64,000 nt of DNA from Alkalihalobacillus sp. FSL W8-0930 (GTDB lineage: Bacteria > Bacillota > Bacilli > Bacillales > Bacillaceae_D). The first letter of the stretch is position 1; each line of letters begins with the position of its first letter. Location of the stretch: assembly GCA_037965595.1 (NCBI GenBank), contig CP150183.1, positions 620,001 to 684,000 of the forward strand, given 5' to 3'. Made by a program: the position numbers and the translations under genes. Of this stretch, positions 16,171 through 25,608 are shown one piece after another. Below the pieces are notes generated by a model that saw only the letters and a program-made list of their open reading frames with translations, did not search any database and had not been told where the DNA came from.

Positions 16171-16983
16171 TCAAACATTTCGTAATGCAGTTTTTACATC
16201 TTTGTAGATAGTAAAGGTGTTAAGTTTAAGCCCGAGTTGAACAATCGTTTGAGCTAATTCAGGTCTTAATCCTGTAATTACAGAATCTACACCTAAGATT
16301 TTCAAGGTTTTACTGATATCAAAAATCTTACCTGCTACGAACGTATCAAATGAGTAAATTCCTGAGAAATCTAAGATGAGTGTTTGAACTTCGGCTTCAG
16401 CAACATTAGGTAGAGTAACATTAAAAATTGTATCTAATCTTTGACTGTTCAAAGAACCTACTAAAGGAATGACTGAAACATCCTCTTTTATAGGAACGAT
16501 AGGAGCTGATAGAGATAAAATCTCTTCTTCAGCAAGTGATAAGTGATTCTCATGACGTTTGGTATATTTAATGCTTGTTTGTAAGATGGCTTCATCAAAG
16601 ATACGTATAGTTTTGTTTGAGAGTCTATTACAATCTTTAGAATGGAAGTTACTTTCTTCACAGGTTTCTTGATATGCAAGAAGTAACTCATATCGATAAT
16701 TACTTAAAAGTTCTATAAGATCAAAAATACCCATTCCGAGTTCTGCTGCTTCGTCTAAAATATCAAAATCTAAGGTAAAAGATTCTCCTTGTTGTGATTC
16801 ATCTGTAAGGGTTAATTTAATTTGTAATAAGATTTCATTTAATAGTGTCCAATGTAATGTTTCTTCTTTTTCTGATAGGTTCTCTAAAAGGTCATTATCT
16901 GCAAGGTGAGTTTTATTGTATATTCTGGAGGTTAGCGAAGTTAGATCTTCAAACATCATATTCGATATTTCTACTGATTTCAT
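16171..16983 (-). CDS. RsbR-like STAS-domain protein carried by the ICE
   Basis: The 270-residue protein has a variable N-terminal helical region (about 1-150) and a C-terminal STAS domain (about 155-270), the layout and length of RsbR paralogues. The STAS part reads LSAPIVPI...VIPLVGS and keeps both phosphosite contexts, the threonine in FDTFVAGKI and the one in GLRPELAQTIV. It is most similar by eye to the host RsbR at the left of this window. It is transcribed against the transfer operon. It may join or modify the host stressosome; this is inference. Confidence 0.85.
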   Translation of the reverse strand: MKSVEISNMMFEDLTSLTSRIYNKTHLADNDLLENLSEKEETLHWTLLNEILLQIKLTLTDESQQGESFTLDFDILDEAAELGMGIFDLIELLSNYRYELLLAYQETCEESNFHSKDCNRLSNKTIRIFDEAILQTSIKYTKRHENHLSLAEEEILSLSAPIVPIKEDVSVIPLVGSLNSQRLDTIFNVTLPNVAEAEVQTLILDFSGIYSFDTFVAGKIFDISKTLKILGVDSVITGLRPELAQTIVQLGLKLNTFTIYKDVKTALRNV

Positions 16984-17251
16984 GTACAACACCCTTATTT
17001 CAAATAATTTATATACTGACTGTTTGTTAAAAAGCTTTGAGTGATAGCAAATTATGCTATTCGAAATCTAGGGACTGTGAAATTGATGATCAAAATAATA
17101 TGTAATGGCTTCTTCTGATACTGAGATGCTATCCCCCTCTCTTTTAGTAGGTCTTTAATTTTGAACACAAACCTTAATACCCTTTTGAGAAATATTTGAA
17201 ACATCTTCTTATAAGAAAACAGACTTTAATTTAAATAAGGAGGTTATTTCT

Positions 17252-17446
17252 TTGATAAGAACGATCCTTTCATCTCTTTTACTAGTTAGCTTCTTTATAG
17301 TGACTACTTTTATAGCTTTTACTGTGATGTATATCTCGATTGAAGAACAGGTAATTCTCGGGGGAATCATTAGTCTTGTCATGATTTTTATTGTATCAAG
17401 TGTCTGCACATCGAATCTAATTCGAATCAAGAAGACAAATGTATGA
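17252..17446 (+). CDS. small two-helix membrane protein
   Basis: A TTG start follows a strong AAGGAGG. The 64-residue product has two hydrophobic segments (about residues 4-26 and 33-52). Its stop overlaps the ATG of the next reading frame (ATGA), so the two were an operon. Function unknown. Confidence 0.6.
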   Translation: MIRTILSSLLLVSFFIVTTFIAFTVMYISIEEQVILGGIISLVMIFIVSSVCTSNLIRIKKTNV

Positions 17447-17715
17447 TGTTCATAGATGTGGTCAAGGAATCAATGTTGAATGAACTATTGATTAGAAAAA
17501 ATATTCAACGCCAATGGGAACCGATCTTTGATCAGTTGGCTGAGTTTACACGCCACACTGAAATAGGAGAACAAATACATGTTCATTTGGATGAATACAG
17601 TCGAGAGACAGAAGGGAGTTAGGATTTCTTTTTTACTGTATTGGAATTGAAAGATGAAGGAGTGATTGAATTATACTTTCAGAACCATCTAGTCGAACAC
17701 TTTCCAAGAAAGTAA
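17443..17715 (+). pseudogene. ICE gene of about 90 codons with an in-frame amber stop
   Basis: The frame opens at ATG 17443, overlapping the previous stop, and runs 59 codons to TAG at 17620-17622. The same frame then stays open for 30 more codons (FFFTVLELKDEGVIELYF...) to TAA at 17713. The second half looks like a normal protein end and has no start or ribosome binding site of its own. This suggests a recent nonsense change, or a sequencing error. No family is recognised. Confidence 0.55.
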
Positions 17716-17737
17716 ATTATGAAAGGATGATGAATAT

Positions 17738-18031
17738 ATGAATAATGTGATCTTACTCAATCGTTCGAACCTAGAGGATCAATTAGATAATCAAGGTATC
17801 CTAGAGGTGGCTGAACAGTTAATTGAACGAATGAAAGAACACGTACAATATATTGCAAAAGGTGTGTATGAACAGTTCGTCATTGATGTGAAAATGGTTG
17901 TGGATAATGTGTTGAAAAACATCACCGCACACTTTATCGTTCATGAAGATGAAGACGAACCATATCAAGAAGAATCAGAAGGACTGAAATATATCTTGTT
18001 TCAAGACGTAACCACTACAGATAAAGGATAG
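17738..18031 (+). CDS. acidic ICE protein of unknown function
   Basis: The 97-residue acidic protein follows AAAGGATGATG at good spacing. It is helical in the first half and has an acidic stretch (HEDEDEPYQEESEG) near the end. It lies in the stretch where ICEBs1 has ydcS, ydcT and yddA, but no match to these is recognised. It overlaps the next gene by one base. Confidence 0.65.
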   Translation: MNNVILLNRSNLEDQLDNQGILEVAEQLIERMKEHVQYIAKGVYEQFVIDVKMVVDNVLKNITAHFIVHEDEDEPYQEESEGLKYILFQDVTTTDKG

Positions 18032-18324
18032 TGGTATTTTTTATGCTCACACAATATAAAACGATGGATGAACGTTTCTTAGAGTTAGGTTTTACGGTGG
18101 GAAGGGGATCTGTTGTTTATGTTAAAGAGTTAAGTCGATTGACTATGTTAGTAGTGGAGGGAGAACGTAAAAAAGGGTATACCACTTATCGGTATACCTT
18201 TTATAAAGTATCTTACTTGCCTAATGGCGACCGAAAACATGAAAAAGTGTATCTCAAAGATGCTTCACCTCGGAAGGTGTTACAAAAGGTAACATCTTTT
18301 TTACGTTACATCAATGAACGCTAA
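18031..18324 (+). CDS. small basic ICE protein of unknown function
   Basis: The 97-residue protein is rich in lysine, tyrosine and valine, with a probable beta-strand pattern. The frame opens at GTG 18031, overlapping the previous stop; the ATG at 18043 is an alternative start. It belongs to the same operon as the gene before it. No family is recognised. Confidence 0.6.
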   Translation: MVFFMLTQYKTMDERFLELGFTVGRGSVVYVKELSRLTMLVVEGERKKGYTTYRYTFYKVSYLPNGDRKHEKVYLKDASPRKVLQKVTSFLRYINER

Positions 18325-18485
18325 AAGATGGTAAGCAATCTACTATGGTTTGTTAAGACAGTTTCTAAAAACTGAATATCTTTTTGTATTTCCACTTTTA
18401 AGTTGTTGTCAACGGCGTATAAAAGGTCTTTCTTTAGCCTTTTAATCTCTTCTGTAAATAAGAGATCATCATTCTGATTAACCAA
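18321..18485 (-). CDS. 54-residue protein, weakly Spo0E-like
   Basis: A TTG start on the minus strand follows AGAGGTG. The product is a helical hairpin-like peptide (EEIKRLKKDLLYAVDN, then LETVLTNHSRLL). Length and pattern recall Spo0E-family phosphatases, but the signature SQELD is not present, so that assignment is weak. It lies against the operon before conB, and its stop overlaps the preceding stop. Confidence 0.45.
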   Translation of the reverse strand: MVNQNDDLLFTEEIKRLKKDLLYAVDNNLKVEIQKDIQFLETVLTNHSRLLTIF

Positions 18486-18574
18486 TTTCCACACCTCTTA
18501 AATTAAGTTGTCTCAAATTCAAGTACCCTTTTAACCCATTTCAAACAAATCTGCGAACAGGAAGGAGTTTATCA

Positions 18575-19609
18575 ATGAATATATTTAAACGAATTAAAGG
18601 TCGAACACAAAAAATTAAAATTCCACAGAAGCGAAAAAGTCCAATGAAGAAGGATCATTCAAAAAGGACTGCTTTAGCTGTTTGGTCACTTTTAGGATCA
18701 ATCGTTGTTCTATCCATCCTTACAATCCTACTATCGGTCAATACAAGATCAGGATTAAATATAACAAACGCTATGTTGAATGAAAAGGAAACCGAAGTTA
18801 AGGAAACCATGTCGCAGCCGTTAGCCGAACAGTTTCTATCGGGGTTCATTCCAACCTATATCAACGTAACGAATAAGAATGAAGCGATCGAAATACGTAA
18901 ACAGAATCTAAGAGAATACATGATTCATTCAGAAACCTTTCTGAATGAACGAAATGAGTTCTATCAATTGTCAGGTATTCAAGGAGATCGAGTGTTAAAA
19001 AGTTATTCGCTTTTTGATGTGCAAGACGAACAAGAAAATGAAACGTTGTTTCAGTACAAGGTAACATTCACGAATCGCATTCACCATGAAAAAGAAGTGG
19101 AAGTTGAACAAGAAGAAAATGATGATGAAGATAGAGAACCTGAAACCGAAATAGTGACAGAAACAGAAGAAACGGATCAAACCTTACTATTAAGCATTCC
19201 TGTTCAATCGCAAGAAAATCAATTTGCCGTATCAGGTGTGCCGTACTTCTCCGAAGTACCAACCGTGAAAGGAGTGATTGATCAGGAAGAAGAAGAAAGA
19301 GCCGAAGCCTATACAGGGGAAGACACTGAACCAATTCATACGTTTTTAAATACCTTCTTTACTCGGTATGCGTCCGAGCCGAAAGAGGAATTAGCGTACA
19401 TGATGAAAGAGCCAACGAGTTTGAATGGAGCGTTTGAATTAGATGAACTAACGAGTACCCATATCGTTGAAAAAGAAGAAGGCTATCAGGTATTCGTGAC
19501 AGTCTTGTTTAGAGGTGTCGAAACAAATATTCCGCACGTGGTGAATATGGAATTAGATCTCCAACGTCATGAAGGAAATTTCTTTATTGAAACCTTGGAA
19601 TACCAATAA
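18575..19609 (+). CDS. conB: ConB, VirB8-like mating channel protein
   Basis: The 344-residue protein has a basic cytoplasmic start, one membrane segment (about residues 33-57) and a large extracellular part with two NTF2-like domains separated by a very acidic linker (near residues 170-200). This is the ConB/TcpC layout. It is a scaffold of the Gram-positive type IV secretion channel. AAGGAG precedes the ATG. It opens the conB-conC-conD-conE block. Confidence 0.85.
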   Translation: MNIFKRIKGRTQKIKIPQKRKSPMKKDHSKRTALAVWSLLGSIVVLSILTILLSVNTRSGLNITNAMLNEKETEVKETMSQPLAEQFLSGFIPTYINVTNKNEAIEIRKQNLREYMIHSETFLNERNEFYQLSGIQGDRVLKSYSLFDVQDEQENETLFQYKVTFTNRIHHEKEVEVEQEENDDEDREPETEIVTETEETDQTLLLSIPVQSQENQFAVSGVPYFSEVPTVKGVIDQEEEERAEAYTGEDTEPIHTFLNTFFTRYASEPKEELAYMMKEPTSLNGAFELDELTSTHIVEKEEGYQVFVTVLFRGVETNIPHVVNMELDLQRHEGNFFIETLEYQ

Positions 19610-19627
19610 AACATAGGAGTGATTGAA

Positions 19628-19891
19628 ATGAAATTAACGGAACTAGTTGTATTAGCGAACTCGAATGTACCAGATGATTTACCGACATTAAATGTAGTTG
19701 AGAATTGGGGATTAACTGTTATTCTTCAATTGATTAGTTTACTCGTCTTCTTCATGGTGGCGAAACACTTTGCTCGCTTTAAATTTGGTGGAATTGTCAT
19801 GACCATGATTCTTGGTGGGGTTGTTACTTTTGTAGTTCAAAATTGGTCACGAGTAAGTGCGTGGGTGCAAGCCTTCATTGATACATTCTAA
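19628..19891 (+). CDS. conC: ConC, small membrane protein of the mating channel
   Basis: The 87-residue protein has two membrane segments (about residues 34-50 and 56-72), and matches ICEBs1 ConC in length and place. The ATG at 19628 has GGAG at proper spacing; an upstream in-frame start is less likely. It lies between conB and conD. Confidence 0.8.
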   Translation: MKLTELVVLANSNVPDDLPTLNVVENWGLTVILQLISLLVFFMVAKHFARFKFGGIVMTMILGGVVTFVVQNWSRVSAWVQAFIDTF

Positions 19892-19905
19892 GGAGTGTGA
19901 ACGAC

Positions 19906-20427
19906 ATGAGATATGTATTTAATTACCGAAAAGCCATGAGAGAACCGAAACAGGTTCAACAGCTAACAAAAGAATATAGCTTACCTGTTGCCTTTCAGTT
20001 GATTCACGTAATCAACTTTTTTTTATTCTTCTTTATCGTCCTAGGATTAGGCTTACTCATTCGCATGGGATTCCCTCATGCGTTTGGGAAAAGCTTTCTC
20101 GTTTTCTTAATTGGTATTCCTATCGGATTAACGGTTTTAGTGACTAAAATTAAACCCGAAGGGAAAAACCTTTATCTCTATTTTTTAGATGTCGCACGAT
20201 ATTATCTGCAAATTAAGTTACCAAAAAAGCGGTTCTGCCAAGATCATGAAGTGCAATGGATGGATGAACCGCAAACATTTAAACCCTGTGTAAAGGTGGT
20301 GCAATCCAACTATGAGTATGTTAAAAACACCGATGAAGACGCTACGGAAGAACTTACTATTGACGAAAACGGGCGACGTGTGGGGGTATTATCGAGTCAA
20401 GAGTCAATCCATTCCCATGCAAAATAA
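19906..20427 (+). CDS. conD: ConD, VirB3-like membrane protein
   Basis: The 173-residue protein has two close membrane segments (about residues 38-55 and 65-80) and a C-terminal cytoplasmic part, as in ConD of ICEBs1 (about 174). The ATG at 19906 lies 10 bases after AAGGAG. Its end overlaps conE by more than 100 bases in another frame, which suggests coupled translation with the ATPase it probably contacts. Confidence 0.83.
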   Translation: MRYVFNYRKAMREPKQVQQLTKEYSLPVAFQLIHVINFFLFFFIVLGLGLLIRMGFPHAFGKSFLVFLIGIPIGLTVLVTKIKPEGKNLYLYFLDVARYYLQIKLPKKRFCQDHEVQWMDEPQTFKPCVKVVQSNYEYVKNTDEDATEELTIDENGRRVGVLSSQESIHSHAK

Positions 20428-22810
20428 GAAAGTCGTCAACCGCTATAAAAAGAACTGGAAAGCCTACTTTGAAGAAGTAACCGAATATAAAGATGTTCAC
20501 TTGATGATGTACCCACAAGATTATCAACTAGAAGAAAAGTTTGATGATCTGAATGATGATTTAGCGGACGATTCAAAAGAAATGGCCATGTATTACACCG
20601 AAGAAACCCAGCGCATGTTAAATCAGCGATTAGGCAATGTCACAAAAAATGACTTTATTATCGGTGTTCGCTTACGGTCTGATTTGGTCAACGTGGACGC
20701 TGATTTAAAAGAAAATATGATGTCGATGTTTTCAACGGCGACTGATACCATCATCAATTTATTAGGGTGGGAACAGGACGTATCCGAATCCTTTTTTAAA
20801 CAATTTAAAGAAGCCGAAGAAACGATGGCAAACGTGATGATGATGGTTGGTGGTGTCAGACTGTCAGAAGAAGAATTGATCTATGTGAATCGCTATAACT
20901 TCATTCGAGGAATTGACCATCAGGTCGATGAAGAAATGGATAAAACAAGCGTGAATGCCATTACCGACGCATTGATTGATCCCACGTCCACTGGTGTACT
21001 GAAATTGAATGGAGAATTTGATGAAGCCTATACCTCCTTTGTAGTTGTCGACGAATTTCGACATAACATGGCAGAGAGTGAATTGTTTTATGAAGCACAA
21101 ACGCTTCCTTTTCCTGTAGAAGTGCAAATGAAAATTCAAGCCGAAGGTAAATCAAAAACGAAGATGGATTTAAACATGAAGAATCAACAACTAAAAGAAA
21201 CGAGCAACGAACAAAATCAGGTGGGAGAAGAAACCGATTCTTCCGTCAGTACCAGTTCATACCTTGTGAAACATTTGAGGGATGAAATCAAAAATGATGA
21301 TGTGAACATGATGAACTGGCTATCGGTGATTGTCATTACAGGTGAGAGTAAAAAAGAGTGTAAGAAACGAGCGAAATTAGTGATCCGTCATATGAAGTCA
21401 GCAGGAATCACGTGCCGACTACCTGTAGCCGATCAACTACCTTTATTCTATAAATTCCTACCAGGGGAGCGACTGGACGCAACGAGCCGAAATTGGATAC
21501 AGAAAACGACACAAGATGGATTAGCCGAAGGTTTATTCGGGGTCACAGCTGACATCGGTTCAAAAGTTGGCTTCTTCATCGGATGGATTGATCCTTTTGC
21601 TAAACATACGGACTTATCGAGTGCGATTCATTCAAGCCGTTTTCCTGTCCTCTATCACATGTTTCTAGCGAATCAACAATTACGAGGATCAAAAACACGA
21701 TCGCCACACGTACTCATCACAGGTGATACAGGAACAGGAAAATCGTTTCTAGCGAAACTCCTTTTCTTATATGTGAGTATGTTGAATGTGCGGTCACTCT
21801 ATATTGATCCAAAGAAAGAGTTAAGGAAATGGATTAATAAGGTGATGAAAAATCCGCAAGTGCAGAAGGATTACCCACTGTTTGCGGAACACCTTGAACG
21901 ATTTCACTTCACGACGTTGGATTCAGAGAATAAAGAGAATTGGGGTTCGCTTGATCCGATTGTCTTTCTTCCACCCATGCAAGCGAAAGAAATGGTACAG
22001 GTCATTTTCTCCCAAGTCTATGACTTTAAGGGGAAGGATGATATTCATACCGCATTCTTGCAAGCCATAGCCAAAGTCATCGAACGAAGACAACAAGAAG
22101 AACAAGTGGGATCAATGCAGATCATCGAACTTATGAGAGAACATGAAGAACCGATTGTTCAGAAAGCAGGAGACTTTCTACATGAGGTCGTGGCGGATAG
22201 TATTTTAAAATTATGTGTGCATGATGGATCAAATGAAGCGTTATCGCTGACAGATCGTATTAACATCATCGAGGTTGAACATTTGGATTTACCTGACGCA
22301 ACCGATCCGATTGAAAGTTACACGAACTCACAATTAAAATCGAGTGCGGTCATGTTTGCGCTTGGCAAGTTTTGTGAGTTATTTGGCATGGATAAGAGTG
22401 AACGAACGATTGAATTTATTGATGAAGCATGGGTCTTTACATCGAGTAAGCAAGGGAAGAAAGTCGAGAAGCAAATGAGACGAGTCGGACGAAGTTATGA
22501 AAATGCGTTAGTTCTCATTACACAGACGACTAAGGACGCATTAAGTGAAGAAGAATCAGGGAATTTTGGTGTAGCGTTTGCTTTTGACGAACCAAACGAA
22601 CGTGAAGACGTACTCAAATGGATGAATATGGAGCCAAGCGAAGAAAACATCGAAATGATGGATAACATGTTTCAAGGACAATGCCTATTTAAAGATTACT
22701 ATGGACGTACAGCTAAAATCAGCATTGAATGTCTCTTTGAAGAATGGCAGGGCGCATTAGAAACGGTCGAAGAATCAAAAGTAGCCGTGGCCGAGGAAAA
22801 ATATCTATAG
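20312..22810 (+). CDS. conE: ConE, VirB4-like ATPase of the mating channel
   Basis: This 832-residue cytoplasmic ATPase matches ConE length (831). The Walker A motif ITGDTGTGKSFLAK (about residues 470-483) and the Walker B region TIEFIDEAWVF are visible, as is the late motif NALVLITQTTKDA. It powers DNA transfer. The start, MSMLKTPMKTLRKNLL, lies inside conD; GGTGG is 12 bases upstream, and the second ATG at 20318 is also possible. Confidence 0.93.
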   Translation: MSMLKTPMKTLRKNLLLTKTGDVWGYYRVKSQSIPMQNKKVVNRYKKNWKAYFEEVTEYKDVHLMMYPQDYQLEEKFDDLNDDLADDSKEMAMYYTEETQRMLNQRLGNVTKNDFIIGVRLRSDLVNVDADLKENMMSMFSTATDTIINLLGWEQDVSESFFKQFKEAEETMANVMMMVGGVRLSEEELIYVNRYNFIRGIDHQVDEEMDKTSVNAITDALIDPTSTGVLKLNGEFDEAYTSFVVVDEFRHNMAESELFYEAQTLPFPVEVQMKIQAEGKSKTKMDLNMKNQQLKETSNEQNQVGEETDSSVSTSSYLVKHLRDEIKNDDVNMMNWLSVIVITGESKKECKKRAKLVIRHMKSAGITCRLPVADQLPLFYKFLPGERLDATSRNWIQKTTQDGLAEGLFGVTADIGSKVGFFIGWIDPFAKHTDLSSAIHSSRFPVLYHMFLANQQLRGSKTRSPHVLITGDTGTGKSFLAKLLFLYVSMLNVRSLYIDPKKELRKWINKVMKNPQVQKDYPLFAEHLERFHFTTLDSENKENWGSLDPIVFLPPMQAKEMVQVIFSQVYDFKGKDDIHTAFLQAIAKVIERRQQEEQVGSMQIIELMREHEEPIVQKAGDFLHEVVADSILKLCVHDGSNEALSLTDRINIIEVEHLDLPDATDPIESYTNSQLKSSAVMFALGKFCELFGMDKSERTIEFIDEAWVFTSSKQGKKVEKQMRRVGRSYENALVLITQTTKDALSEEESGNFGVAFAFDEPNEREDVLKWMNMEPSEENIEMMDNMFQGQCLFKDYYGRTAKISIECLFEEWQGALETVEESKVAVAEEKYL

Positions 22811-22830
22811 AAATGAGGTGAATGAAACAG

Positions 22831-23157
22831 ATGAAATTGGCGATTTTAAATTCAATGGTTGTAACCAATCAAGGGTATTACAAAGCGGAGAAGATCACGC
22901 TGCTTGAAGCGAGGAAAATCATGTTTGATCATGAAACCGACTATGAAAGCTACGTGGGGCATGAAGCGTCATCAAGAGTGCTTGAAGAATTACTCGGCTT
23001 TCCCGTTCCAGTTAATAGGATTCGCTTTAAACAGAATCGTTTTCAACGAGCGATATGTTTTAAGCTGTATGACCGTTATCAAGAGTATCAGCGATTAAGT
23101 AAAGAGGAATTACACCACGTGAAATATGACTTTTATCTCCTGACACGGATCGATTAG
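22831..23157 (+). CDS. yddF: YddF, STIV B116-like (DUF1874) protein
   Basis: The 108-residue protein begins MKLAILNSMVVTNQG, the typical start of the B116-like family that is found in archaeal viruses and in ICEBs1 (YddF, 108 residues). The ATG at 22831 is preferred over 22822 because GAGGTG lies 10 bases before it and the length then matches. It is not required for ICEBs1 transfer as far as is known and its role is unclear. It sits between conE and conG. Confidence 0.85.
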   Translation: MKLAILNSMVVTNQGYYKAEKITLLEARKIMFDHETDYESYVGHEASSRVLEELLGFPVPVNRIRFKQNRFQRAICFKLYDRYQEYQRLSKEELHHVKYDFYLLTRID

Positions 23158-23171
23158 AAAGGAGGATTAAT

Positions 23172-25565
23172 GTGAAACGAAAACTACTATTGTTAGGGGG
23201 GGCGATATTGCTTCCCCTTTTTCTTGTGTTCGCAACGTTAGGTGTAACGTATGCCGAAGATGAAGAAGAACCACCGCAAGGGTCAGAAAATATGTCCGAT
23301 GTGAATATCGAAAAAAAAGGGGGCGTCGAGTTAGACATCAAACGTTACCCCTTAAATCGATATTTTGCGAATAATGAAGATCGTAGTCATACCCTACGGG
23401 GAGCATTTGTAGGTTTTGCGAATTTAAGTTTTACCATTGGTACGTTTGTAGTTCAAGCTGTTGATAAATCGATGGAAATTATGTATTCGCTTGAACCGAT
23501 TGAAAAATTTGCTGATCTATTAACGGGCGTAACGTCTACGGTTTATGACACGTTGCAAAAATATTTTGGAGAATTATTCTTCATCATCGCCATTGGATAC
23601 ATGATTTATTTATGTATTGTACGTGGAACTATCAAAGAAGCGGTTAGACGATTTCTTTTATTACTTCTTGTCTTAGTAGTCGGAGGGTACTGGATGATGA
23701 ATGCAGGGTATCTTCTGAAAAGCATGAATGCGGTATCGGTTGAAGCGCAGGGGTATCTACTAGAAGCAGGGAACGGTCTGATTACCATTGCGAACGGGGA
23801 TGGCGTGTATGCCGATACAGAAAACATTGACGAAGAAGATAGGCTCAATGGTACAGTGTCCGTCATGCGAAATATCTATTTTGATTTAGCGGTGAAGAAA
23901 CCTTATCTCATTGCGAATTATGGCACGACAAGCGAGAATTCAGTGAATAACCATGACGCTGAACCGTCCAAACTTCCGGGCGAAGGGCAATATAATCGGG
24001 TGGATCGATTGTTAGCTTTTGAGTTAACGAGTGATGGAATGAAAGATCGAGATGTATATGTAGATGGCGAAATTAGTGAGTTAAACAATGATAACTTAGG
24101 ATCAGGAAATGTATTTTCACAATTAGGTGTATCGCTACTTGTTTTAGTTGGTGCGATTGGTATAGGTGTTCCATTCTTCCTTTTACCCTTTTTAAATCTT
24201 ATCTTAGAGATTCTTGCCTTAGCGTTAACGTTTGCGTTGCCATTTGCGTTTATTATGGCTTACATTCCTACCTTCGCTAATTCTGGGTTTAAAGCCATTG
24301 GAAAACTCTTAAGTGTATTTTTAATTAAAGCGTTGCTTGGTATTCTGGTGCTTTTCGTCTATCTTCTATGTTTCATCGTGGATACCCTTTTACCACCGAA
24401 TGGCTTTGCGATGTATTTAGTGAATCTGTTTTCTATGATCATTCTCTTTTTCTTAATGATTAAGAAACGTGATTCGCTTGTTAATTTTATCACGGCTGGT
24501 AAGGTTCAATCCGTTGATAATAACATGGTAAAGAATGTTCAACGTGATGTCGTCAATCCTGCGTTACAACCGTTGCAATCAAAGATGGCAGGCTTACGAT
24601 TAGCTTCCTCTAAGCAGGCAGGACAAGAAGTTTCGCCTTCTTCCAGTGTGAATGCGCCAACTGCCACAAGGGAACAGGCAACTTCCACAGGGAAGAAAGG
24701 GGTGGCGAAAGAGGATCGCACGGCGCAGACAAAAGATCATCAGGAAACCCCAACATCAGGAAGCACAGCATTCGTAAAAACGAATAACGAACGTACACCA
24801 CAACAAGGGAAGCAAACAAGAGCCGAGCCGAAGAAAGAACAGAAGGAGGAAAAACGAAAAGCGAAACAGGGTCAGGATCAACAACACGCTTTAGCTCCTA
24901 TGTCAGAGAAAGAGATGACTGACCGCCGAGCCACAAAGCAGAACCTACAAACACCTCATACAACACGAAGTAAACAACAGTCGAAGGAAGATCAAAAAGG
25001 GTTACAAGCACAGGAACAACAAGGACGAAAAGCAAACACCGTTACGAACTTAGAAGATCATAAGGCGTTGCGTAGTGTACAAAAAGGAGATTCGTCTCAT
25101 AAACAACCATCAAAAGAAACGAAACAAAATAGAACGAGCCAAATTCATCAAGATGCTTTAAAGCCGAAGGAACGTGAGATAAAAACACCTACTCAAAGAG
25201 AAGTAAAATCGAAGGGAACACGTACAAAGCATTTAGAAGAATCATTACAGCCGAAAGAAAGAGAAAGAGATTCTAAACCTTCGGTTCAAACGTTCTCTAA
25301 CCATTCACAAGCTAGAACAACCACTAATCATTCTACCAATCAACCACAAGTGACGAAGCAAAATAAAGGTCTTCATCCGAAACACGATCAAACGAAACAA
25401 CCTTCTCAATCTGTTAAGAAGGAAACAGACTCCGAGGGAAGCTCTCAACGTGAGAAACGAAACCAATCTTCTTCAACAATTGAGAGAAAAAGTACTAACG
25501 AACGATCACAACAAGCGTTACACGCCATTGAAAAAGAAAAAGATCGCCATAGTCGTAGAGGGTAG
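23172..25565 (+). CDS. conG: ConG, VirB6-like multispanning channel protein
   Basis: The 797-residue protein has a signal-like N-terminus, then membrane segments in the region of residues 85-185 and 315-435 (VIDKSMEIMY onward, LLVLVGAIGIGVPFFLLPF, IILFFLMIKK). The last 330 residues are a charged glutamine-, lysine- and threonine-rich tail that looks disordered. This is the ConG/VirB6 layout. It forms the membrane part of the mating channel. AAAGGAGG precedes a GTG start. Confidence 0.9.
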   Translation: MKRKLLLLGGAILLPLFLVFATLGVTYAEDEEEPPQGSENMSDVNIEKKGGVELDIKRYPLNRYFANNEDRSHTLRGAFVGFANLSFTIGTFVVQAVDKSMEIMYSLEPIEKFADLLTGVTSTVYDTLQKYFGELFFIIAIGYMIYLCIVRGTIKEAVRRFLLLLLVLVVGGYWMMNAGYLLKSMNAVSVEAQGYLLEAGNGLITIANGDGVYADTENIDEEDRLNGTVSVMRNIYFDLAVKKPYLIANYGTTSENSVNNHDAEPSKLPGEGQYNRVDRLLAFELTSDGMKDRDVYVDGEISELNNDNLGSGNVFSQLGVSLLVLVGAIGIGVPFFLLPFLNLILEILALALTFALPFAFIMAYIPTFANSGFKAIGKLLSVFLIKALLGILVLFVYLLCFIVDTLLPPNGFAMYLVNLFSMIILFFLMIKKRDSLVNFITAGKVQSVDNNMVKNVQRDVVNPALQPLQSKMAGLRLASSKQAGQEVSPSSSVNAPTATREQATSTGKKGVAKEDRTAQTKDHQETPTSGSTAFVKTNNERTPQQGKQTRAEPKKEQKEEKRKAKQGQDQQHALAPMSEKEMTDRRATKQNLQTPHTTRSKQQSKEDQKGLQAQEQQGRKANTVTNLEDHKALRSVQKGDSSHKQPSKETKQNRTSQIHQDALKPKEREIKTPTQREVKSKGTRTKHLEESLQPKERERDSKPSVQTFSNHSQARTTTNHSTNQPQVTKQNKGLHPKHDQTKQPSQSVKKETDSEGSSQREKRNQSSSTIERKSTNERSQQALHAIEKEKDRHSRRG

Positions 25566-25591
25566 GACATCTTAGGATGTCCTTTTTTTGT
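25564..25591 (+). terminator. terminator-like hairpin between conG and cwlT
   Basis: AGGACATC and GATGTCCT form a perfect stem with a 4-base loop, followed by seven T. It lies inside the transfer operon, so it may reduce expression of the downstream genes rather than end the transcript completely. Confidence 0.75.
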
Positions 25592-25608
25592 AGGAAAGGA
25601 GAAGTGAC

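Noticed and set aside
23606..25565. Overlapping frames on the minus strand in conG
   Set aside because: They are shadows of the conG coding frame with no own start signals.
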